Source: an uncultured Eubacteriales bacterium
GTDB lineage: Bacteria; Bacillota; Clostridia; Lachnospirales; Lachnospiraceae
NCBI GenBank assembly: GCA_949297565.1
Contig: CASFUI010000055.1
Coordinates: 1 to 5,052, forward strand
Direction of reading: 5' to 3'
DNA: 5,052 nt
A program made the translations under genes and the position numbers. Positions 1-5,052 of this stretch are shown piece after piece; positions within the stretch are counted from its first letter, which is position 1, and every line of letters starts with the position of its first letter. The notes below the pieces were generated by a model that saw nothing but the letters and a program-made list of their open reading frames with translations, had not been told where the DNA came from and did not search any database.

Positions 1-2265
1 ACGACAAATCCTACATCTACCGCTATTTTCAAGACATTAATATGTTTAAAGACAAGAAACGGAATTATAATCAGTCCGCATCCAAGAGCAAAGCGCTCTA
101 CAATCGAAGCCGCGAAGGTTGTTCTTGAAGCAGCCGTAAAGGCCGGAGCTCCAAAGGGTATAATCGGATGGATTGATATTCCTTCACTGGAATTGACTGA
201 TACGCTTATGAAAGAAGCAGATATTATTCTTGCAACCGGAGGTCCGGGTATGGTCAAGGCAGCCTACTCTTCCGGAAAACCGGCTCTCGGCGTAGGCGCA
301 GGCAACACTCCTGCTGTTATTGACGCTTCCGCTGACGTTGTTTTAGCCGTCAATTCAATTATACATTCAAAAACATTTGACAACGGTATGATTTGCGCTT
401 CAGAGCAGTCAGTTATCGTTGACACTAAGATATACAAGGCCGTAAAGGATGAGTTTACTGCACGCGGCTGCTATTTTCTTTCAAAATCTGAGCTCGACAA
501 GGTACGCAAGACTATACTTATCAACGGCTCACTTAACGCAAAGATTGTAGGTCAGAGCGCATATACCATTGCTCAGCTTGCAGGAGTATCCGTTCCTGAA
601 GCTACAAAAATATTAATCGGAGAGGTTACATCGGTTGACCTGTCAGAAGAGTTTGCTCACGAAAAGCTCTCTCCTGTCCTTGCAATGTATAAAGCTAAGG
701 ATTTTGATGACGCTGTTGACAAAGCTGCTCATCTCATCGCTGACGGCGGCTACGGACACACTTCTTCTCTTTATATCAACACATCAACAGAGTCAGAGAA
801 AATTGCCGTATTCTCCGAGGCAATGAAAACATGCCGTATCTTAATCAACACACCTTCGTCACACGGCGGAATCGGCGATTTGTATAACTTTAAAATGACT
901 CCTTCGCTCACGCTCGGCTGCGGCTCTTGGGGCGGCAATTCCGTCTCTGAAAATGTCGGTGTAAAGCATCTGCTTAACATCAAAACAGTAGCTGAAAGGA
1001 GAGAAAATATGCTGTGGTTCCGCGCGCCTGAAAAGGTATACTTTAAGAAGGGCTGCCTCCCTGTTGCCCTCAACGAACTCAAAAACGTTCTGGGAAAGAA
1101 AAAGGCATTTATTGTAACAGACCAGTTCCTTTACAAGAACGGCTACACAAAATGTGTGACAGACAAACTTGATGAGCTGGGCATTATGCACACAACCTTC
1201 TACGATGTGGCACCGGACCCTACTCTGGCATGTGCAGAGGAGGGCGCTAAAGCTATGAGACTTTTTGAGCCTGACTGCATAATCGCAATAGGCGGCGGCT
1301 CTGCTATGGATGCCGGCAAAATCATGTGGGTTATGTATGAGCATCCGGATGTGGATTTCATGGACATGGCAATGCGCTTTATGGATATACGCAAACGTAT
1401 CTATACCTTCCCTAAAATGGGTGAGAAGGCATATTTTATAGCAGTTCCGACATCATCAGGTACAGGCTCAGAGGTTACGCCTTTTGCCGTTATCACAGAC
1501 CAGAATTCCGGCATCAAATATCCTCTTGCTGATTATGAACTGCTTCCGAAAATGGCAATCATAGACGCTGATATGATGATGAATCAGCCTAAGGGGCTTA
1601 CCTCAGCATCAGGTATCGACGCTCTCACACATGCGCTTGAGGCTTACGCTTCTATTATGGCAACTGACTATACGGACGGTCTCGCTCTCAAGGCTATGAA
1701 AAATATTTTTGAATACCTTCCTTCGGCTTACGAAAACGGAGCAAACGATGTTAAGGCTCGTGAGCAGATGGCAACAGCTTCAACTCTCGCAGGTATGGCA
1801 TTTGCAAACGCATTCCTCGGCGTATGCCACTCTATGGCTCACAAGCTCGGCGCTTATCATCACCTGCCTCACGGAGTTGCGAACGCGCTGCTTATCACTG
1901 AGGTAATGCGTTTTAACGCCGCAGAAGTTCCGGCAAAAATGGGTACGTTCTCACAGTACCAGTATCCGCACTGCAAGGAGCGCTATATTGAATGTGCCGA
2001 TTTCTTAAAAATTCCTGGAAAGAACGACAACGAGAAGTTTGAGAACTTTATAGCTGCTATCGAGGAACTCAAGGAAAAGGTAGGCATAAAGAAGACAATC
2101 AGAGATTACGGAGTGGATGAAAAAGAATTCCTGCGCACTCTCGACGAGATGACAGAACAGGCTTTTGATGACCAGTGTACCGGAGCAAATCCTAGATATC
2201 CGCTCATGAAGGAAATAAAAGCCATGTATTTAAAGGCTTATTATGGCAAGCCTGTCGAAGTATAA
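1..2265 (+). CDS. adhE: Bifunctional acetaldehyde-CoA/alcohol dehydrogenase AdhE (5' end cut off by the window)
   Basis: AdhE reduces acetyl-CoA to acetaldehyde and then to ethanol with two NADH. It is cytoplasmic, and members of the family assemble into filaments called spirosomes. The frame is open from base 1 and begins TTNPTSTAIFK, which aligns near residue 110 of the ~890-residue E. coli protein as I remember it, so roughly the first 110 codons are missing. The N-terminal CoA-acylating aldehyde dehydrogenase half spans about codons 1-330 and includes ATGGPGMVKAAYSSGKPA and the catalytic cysteine in ICASEQS (codon 132). A linker (TVAERRENMLW, about codons 328-339) leads to the iron-dependent alcohol dehydrogenase half. 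That half has the nucleotide-binding GGGSAMDAGK (from codon 431), GTGSEVTPFA, and putative metal ligands Asp540, His544, His610 and His624. It ends in DDQCTGANPRYPL and a short tail, YYGKPVEV, without the Lys/Ala-rich extension of E. coli. There are no internal stops or frameshifts. A TTG at 193 is an internal Leu codon, not the start. Identification is very secure; the promoter and any redox-responsive (Rex) operator lie outside the window. Confidence 0.97.
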   Translation, partial: TTNPTSTAIFKTLICLKTRNGIIISPHPRAKRSTIEAAKVVLEAAVKAGAPKGIIGWIDIPSLELTDTLMKEADIILATGGPGMVKAAYSSGKPALGVGAGNTPAVIDASADVVLAVNSIIHSKTFDNGMICASEQSVIVDTKIYKAVKDEFTARGCYFLSKSELDKVRKTILINGSLNAKIVGQSAYTIAQLAGVSVPEATKILIGEVTSVDLSEEFAHEKLSPVLAMYKAKDFDDAVDKAAHLIADGGYGHTSSLYINTSTESEKIAVFSEAMKTCRILINTPSSHGGIGDLYNFKMTPSLTLGCGSWGGNSVSENVGVKHLLNIKTVAERRENMLWFRAPEKVYFKKGCLPVALNELKNVLGKKKAFIVTDQFLYKNGYTKCVTDKLDELGIMHTTFYDVAPDPTLACAEEGAKAMRLFEPDCIIAIGGGSAMDAGKIMWVMYEHPDVDFMDMAMRFMDIRKRIYTFPKMGEKAYFIAVPTSSGTGSEVTPFAVITDQNSGIKYPLADYELLPKMAIIDADMMMNQPKGLTSASGIDALTHALEAYASIMATDYTDGLALKAMKNIFEYLPSAYENGANDVKAREQMATASTLAGMAFANAFLGVCHSMAHKLGAYHHLPHGVANALLITEVMRFNAAEVPAKMGTFSQYQYPHCKERYIECADFLKIPGKNDNEKFENFIAAIEELKEKVGIKKTIRDYGVDEKEFLRTLDEMTEQAFDDQCTGANPRYPLMKEIKAMYLKAYYGKPVEV
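995..1011 (+). promoter_or_regulatory. Possible internal ribosome binding site and start codon within adhE
   Basis: AAAGGAG (995-1001) is followed after seven bases by an in-frame ATG (1009-1011, codon 337). This is the same AGGAG-7 nt-ATG geometry as the real site at 2342-2356. The Met lies at the junction between the aldehyde and alcohol dehydrogenase halves, so initiation here would give a 418-residue free iron-dependent alcohol dehydrogenase. The AGG within the motif is the only AGG among the 19 visible arginine codons of the gene. The ERREN peptide may simply impose this purine-rich sequence, so use as a start is a hypothesis. Confidence 0.3.
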
Positions 2266-2290
2266 AAAATATCTCATAAAACACCTGCTT

Positions 2291-2321
2291 CTGCTTTGCA
2301 ATTTATATTATTGCAAAGCAG
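2291..2321 (+). other. Intergenic RNA hairpin between adhE and the kinase gene
   Basis: A perfect 12-bp inverted repeat (2291-2302 with 2310-2321, arm CTGCTTTGCAAT) encloses a 7-base loop, TTATATT. Two G-U pairs could extend the base of the stem. The stem begins 26 bases after the adhE stop codon. It is followed by GGCCGCACG rather than a run of Ts, so it does not look like a standard intrinsic terminator in the + direction, and it is no better on the - strand. It could stabilise the adhE mRNA 3' end, mark a processing site that sets different adhE and kinase levels, be a weak terminator, or bind a protein as DNA. Confidence 0.6.
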
Positions 2322-2340
2322 GGCCGCACGTTTAATCAGA

Positions 2341-2346
2341 AAGGAG
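2341..2346 (+). promoter_or_regulatory. Ribosome binding site of the kinase-like gene
   Basis: AAGGAG ends seven bases before the ATG at 2354, which is near-optimal spacing and fixes the start of the downstream gene. No convincing -35/-10 promoter pair is seen in the 88 bases after adhE. Confidence 0.85.
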
Positions 2347-2353
2347 TTTTTAC

Positions 2354-3136
2354 ATGAAAAAATGTATTTCACAAAATGAAATGAAATCCGTATATGTAGA
2401 GGACGGAACTGCCAAAAAGATTTTTGCTGCAGATTACAACAAATCTGACGTTCTGTATGAAGCTCTCAACACTGCGCGCGTTGAAGACGCAGGCGTCGAT
2501 ATTCCAAAGCTTCTGGCAGTGTCAGTAGAAAACGGTCAGTGGACAATAACAAGCGAATATATCGACGGAATAACACTTACAGAGCTTATTTCAAAACATC
2601 CTGAAAAAGCCGCCGCATATATCCGCAAAATGGCTGAATACCAGATTGAATTTCAGAAGAAAACCAATCCTTTGCTCTTAAAGTTAAAGGATAAGCTTGT
2701 ACGTCAGATTAATGATTTAAAGGAGCTTGACAGTTCAATTAAGTATGAGCTTCTCACAAGACTCAACACAATGCCTAAGCATACTAAACTCTGCCACGGC
2801 GACTACTGTCCTGACAATATCATTGTTCACACAGATGATGAGGCAAATATTACAGACATTACTGCTGTTGACTGGGTACATGCAACTCAGGGAAATGCCA
2901 GTGCCGATATTGCCAATACATATCTTATGCTCAAACTCCAGTACGGAGACAGCTTTGAAGGTGTAGATGGCAGCATCGCAGACCTCTATATGGCAGATTT
3001 CTGTGAAATTACAGGCACAAACCAGACATATGTCACAGGCTGGCTCCCTATTGTTGCAGCCGCACGTATGACAAAAAATAAGGCAGGAGAGAAAGAACTC
3101 CTTGAACACTGGGTAAACATAGTAGATTTCCAGTAA
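2354..3136 (+). CDS. Aminoglycoside phosphotransferase/choline kinase-fold protein, substrate unknown
   Basis: This is a complete 260-residue cytoplasmic protein with no signal peptide or membrane segment. The kinase-like catalytic core is clear. Brenner's motif is HGDYCPDN (His148, catalytic Asp150, metal-binding Asn155). The following ITAVDW supplies the DFG-equivalent Asp173, and a later ADIANTY (Asp185) matches the conserved Asp of APH-type enzymes. The N-lobe is plausible: Lys21 or Lys22 in AKKIF as the ATP-contacting lysine, Glu36 in LYEAL as its partner, and SEYIDGITL (67-75) as the hinge. The family phosphorylates small molecules such as aminoglycosides, choline, homoserine or sugars. 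Nothing here identifies the acceptor, and a resistance role should not be assumed. The length is near the lower end for the family. It lies 88 bases after adhE on the same strand and ends just before a strong terminator, so it is either the last gene of an adhE transcript or a single-gene unit. The fold is secure; the function is open. Confidence 0.87.
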   Translation: MKKCISQNEMKSVYVEDGTAKKIFAADYNKSDVLYEALNTARVEDAGVDIPKLLAVSVENGQWTITSEYIDGITLTELISKHPEKAAAYIRKMAEYQIEFQKKTNPLLLKLKDKLVRQINDLKELDSSIKYELLTRLNTMPKHTKLCHGDYCPDNIIVHTDDEANITDITAVDWVHATQGNASADIANTYLMLKLQYGDSFEGVDGSIADLYMADFCEITGTNQTYVTGWLPIVAAARMTKNKAGEKELLEHWVNIVDFQ

Positions 3137-3148
3137 TATTTTAAGTTG

Positions 3149-3196
3149 AAAATCCCGCTTAGACTTCACTTTGGCAGTCTAAGCGGGATTTTTTTT
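3149..3196 (+). terminator. Strong intrinsic terminator, possibly bidirectional
   Basis: A perfect 15-bp stem (3151-3165 with 3176-3190, arm AATCCCGCTTAGACT), extendable by two A-T pairs outward, encloses a 10-base loop and runs into eight Ts (3189-3196). It starts 12 bases after the kinase stop codon and is a textbook factor-independent terminator for the + strand genes. Read on the - strand, the stem is followed by TTTTCAACTT, a weaker U-tract, so it may also terminate the convergent beta-helix gene that stops at 3247. Confidence 0.93.
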
Positions 3197-3246
3197 AACT
3201 TGACTTTACTTACAGAGTTTTAACTGTCACGGTATGCTTTTTCAAA

Positions 3247-5052
3247 CTATCTTCTGCCTCCGGGCACTTCTCCTGAATTTCCGCCAACGGCTCCGCCTCC
3301 TTTAAATCCTCCCAAACCTCCGCTTACGCCGCTGCTCGTGATGCCTTCATTTGCCGTTATCGACTGACTGACGCTTCCTGCGCTTAATGTATACACGCTT
3401 CCGCTTTTTATTTCTTCAGAATATACTATTGCTGCCGAATAACTCTTTGAAGGAGTATATGAGAGTACTGTATTTCCCGAAGAATCCTTAAGCGAAAACT
3501 CTGTGCCTGCGCTCTGTGACGTGAAAGCAGCCACAATACAGCAGCCGTTTGAAGCTCTGCTCGGTGTTTCAAGCATACCGCTTGAGCCGAATGCCATTAA
3601 TGTACCGCCTGAAAATGTAAATTCATTTTCAAAATCCAGCGCCGTGTTGCCGTTGTCTGTTGGCCCCAGCACAATTATATTTCCGCCAGACACTGACACA
3701 GAGCCGTTAGAATCAATACCGTCGCCGCCGGCGTTTACAAAAATATTTCCGCCGTTGATATTAAGCATAATACTGCTGCCTGACGAGCCTGAAGCGCTGT
3801 TTGCGCCGGCTCCCATACCGCCGGGAGCAGCGCTTCCTGTACTGTCGCCGCTTGACGCGTTTAACCCGTCATCACTTGCCGTAACAGAAATATCACCTCC
3901 GTTTATTGTAATCTGCGTTCCCTCTATTCCCTCATAACTCGTCTTTATATCAATAGTACCTCCGTCAAGCTGTACAACTTCATCCGCATGGATCCCGTCA
4001 TCCCCGCTGCTTATTGTAAGATTTCCCTCTGATATGATAACTGTTCCGTTAGAGTGAATTCCGTCATCCTCGCAGTCAAGAACATATATTCCCCCGGTGA
4101 TATATATTGCGTTTACGGCTTTGACGCCCTTAATGCTTTCCGTGTCAGTAGTCAATGAGCTGTTTCCGAAATTAAAATCGCCTCCGAAACGGCTGCCTCC
4201 TGTCATTCCGCTCTCATTAGACCTTGATAACGAAGCGGCTGCTCCCTCTCCTGTCACAATATTAAATGTTCCTCCTGTTATGGACAAAATATTTTCCGAC
4301 TGAATACCGTCATTTTCAGATTTAATATTAAAATTACCACCTGTTATAATAATATTTCCCTTTGAAGTGTCTGTGTCATAGGTGGACTTCATACCGTCAC
4401 AGCCTGCATCTATTGTGAAATCACCGTCCATTATTCCCAATAGATCCTTTCCGATAATACCGTCCTCTGCACTTGTGACTTTAAAATTTCCCGAAACTAT
4501 TTTTAAATCATCCGAGCTTTTTATACCGTTTCTGTAGCCCGCGTTTACAATAAGAGTTCCCGTTCCGTTAATTACCATATCTTCTTTTGAGGAAATAGCT
4601 GCCGAGTAATCCTCATCCTCCACCGACTGGCGTGTGCTGTCAGTGACCGTATTCACAGTTCCGTCAGCAAGCGTAATTATAACCTTTTTTGCATTCTCCA
4701 CAACAACAGGAGACTGAGACGAATTTGAAATGTCAACCCCGTTAAATATAAGCCTTACCGTTCCGTTATCCGCGCTGCTTACCTTTATGCTCCCCTCGCT
4801 CAATGTCCCTGACAAAATATAAGTCCCTGATGATGTAATTGTAACCGCCGCGTTTTCCGCAGCTGCCCCGTTTCCGTTTACTGATGCCGAATTTCCCGAT
4901 AATGTTATTTTTGTACAGTTTGACTCATTATATGACGCATCTAAATCCTCGGCGTCAAATTCCAGCGAGATACTGCCGTCTCCCGTTACCGCCTGATTTT
5001 CAACAGTTATCCCCTGTACGTCCGAGATATTTCCCGTACTGCTCTTCTGCCA
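3247..5052 (-). CDS. Secreted right-handed beta-helix protein, Cthe_2159-like carbohydrate-binding domain (5' end cut off)
   Basis: The - strand frame is open from the right edge to the TAG at 3247-3249, giving 601 residues. A TTG at 4815 is internal, because family-typical sequence (EDLDASYNES, KITLSG, VTITSSGTYILSGTL) continues upstream of it. After this beta-rich lead-in come TVRLIFNGVDISNS and KVIITLADGTVNTVTD, the signature start of the Cthe_2159 family (DUF4353). Next comes a solenoid of 21-22-residue coils, each with a GG-x-(I/F) strand and a DGI-type turn (window residues 175, 197, 219, 248, 330, 352, 374, 395, 444). A smaller beta-rich C-terminal region (about 480-570) and a Gly-rich tail ending VPGGRR follow. 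No LPXTG anchor, dockerin or transmembrane helix is seen at the C-terminus. The C. thermocellum relative has a pectate-lyase-like fold and binds polysaccharide; the Asp-rich turns suggest calcium sites. Export is inferred, since the signal peptide would lie outside the window. Substrate and catalysis are unknown. It converges on the kinase gene. Confidence 0.85.
   Translation of the reverse strand, partial: WQKSSTGNISDVQGITVENQAVTGDGSISLEFDAEDLDASYNESNCTKITLSGNSASVNGNGAAAENAAVTITSSGTYILSGTLSEGSIKVSSADNGTVRLIFNGVDISNSSQSPVVVENAKKVIITLADGTVNTVTDSTRQSVEDEDYSAAISSKEDMVINGTGTLIVNAGYRNGIKSSDDLKIVSGNFKVTSAEDGIIGKDLLGIMDGDFTIDAGCDGMKSTYDTDTSKGNIIITGGNFNIKSENDGIQSENILSITGGTFNIVTGEGAAASLSRSNESGMTGGSRFGGDFNFGNSSLTTDTESIKGVKAVNAIYITGGIYVLDCEDDGIHSNGTVIISEGNLTISSGDDGIHADEVVQLDGGTIDIKTSYEGIEGTQITINGGDISVTASDDGLNASSGDSTGSAAPGGMGAGANSASGSSGSSIMLNINGGNIFVNAGGDGIDSNGSVSVSGGNIIVLGPTDNGNTALDFENEFTFSGGTLMAFGSSGMLETPSRASNGCCIVAAFTSQSAGTEFSLKDSSGNTVLSYTPSKSYSAAIVYSEEIKSGSVYTLSAGSVSQSITANEGITSSGVSGGLGGFKGGGAVGGNSGEVPGGRR
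3658..4530 (-). repeat. Beta-helix coil repeats within the Cthe_2159-like gene
   Basis: This stretch encodes about ten degenerate coils with the pattern DGI-x(n)-I-x-GG-x-(I/F)-x-I, for example DGIHSNGTVIISEGNLTISSG and then DGIHADEVVQLDGGTIDIKTS. Spacing between turns is 22, 22, 29, then 22, 22 and 21 residues. Two long loops (nt 4129-4242 and 3769-3861) interrupt the periodicity. The repeats are protein-level; the DNA copies have diverged and are not a recent tandem duplication. Confidence 0.75.

Noticed and set aside
771..1394. Overlapping - strand open frames of 64-161 residues
   Set aside because: They lie wholly antisense to the conserved adhE coding sequence and resemble no protein family.
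2281..2309. Possible promoter using TATATT in the hairpin loop as a -10 box
   Set aside because: No acceptable -35 box lies about 17 bases upstream, and the TATATT is part of the stem-loop.
2735..3169. 144-residue - strand open frame, Cys-rich
   Set aside because: It is antisense to the APH-fold gene and starts inside the terminator hairpin; the Cys richness mirrors ACA/GCA codons of the real gene.
3203..3230. TTGACT followed by AT-rich DNA resembling a + strand promoter
   Set aside because: It would point into the 3' end of a convergent gene with no + strand gene downstream; no clear -10 box.
3503..3937. 144-residue + strand open frame
   Set aside because: It is antisense to the beta-helix gene, with a Pro/Ser/Leu-rich translation that mirrors the Gly-rich repeats; no RBS or recognisable domain.
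4097..4303. 68-residue + strand open frame
   Set aside because: Antisense shadow of the beta-helix gene with no family resemblance.
3658..4530. Repeated GG/DGI pattern considered as a DNA tandem repeat or CRISPR-like array
   Set aside because: The periodicity exists at the protein level only; nucleotide copies differ and there are no identical repeats with unique spacers.

Overview
The window looks like ordinary chromosomal DNA from an anaerobic Firmicute of the class Clostridia, possibly a gut or fibre-degrading Oscillospiraceae/Ruminococcus-type organism. Three things suggest this: a clostridial-style bifunctional AdhE, a secreted beta-helix protein of the Cthe_2159 type (a family described from Clostridium thermocellum), and strong AGGAG ribosome binding sites with AT-leaning intergenic DNA. 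The species assignment is inference from protein character, not from a marker gene.

Layout: positions 1-2265 (+) hold the last 754 codons of adhE, the bifunctional acetaldehyde/ethanol dehydrogenase. Its first ~110 codons lie to the left of the window. An 88-base gap (2266-2353) carries a perfect 12-bp hairpin and a strong Shine-Dalgarno site. Positions 2354-3136 (+) encode a complete 260-residue kinase-like protein of the aminoglycoside phosphotransferase/choline kinase fold, with unknown substrate. A long hairpin with eight Ts (3149-3196) ends this block. From the opposite strand, 5052-3247 (-) encodes 601 C-terminal residues of an extracellular right-handed beta-helix protein with a carbohydrate-binding Cthe_2159-like domain. 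Its N-terminus, presumably with a signal peptide, lies beyond the right edge.

Functionally, adhE is the fermentative step that regenerates NAD+ by turning acetyl-CoA into ethanol. The kinase may be co-transcribed with it, because the hairpin between them has no U-tract, but no metabolic link is evident. The beta-helix gene converges on this pair and is an independent unit, plausibly involved in surface or polysaccharide binding.

No mobile element, CRISPR array, tRNA or rRNA was seen, and I found no convincing undescribed system. The most interesting signals are an internal Shine-Dalgarno/ATG pair exactly at the boundary between the two AdhE domains, the hairpin after adhE, and two low-complexity loops that interrupt the beta-helix repeats.
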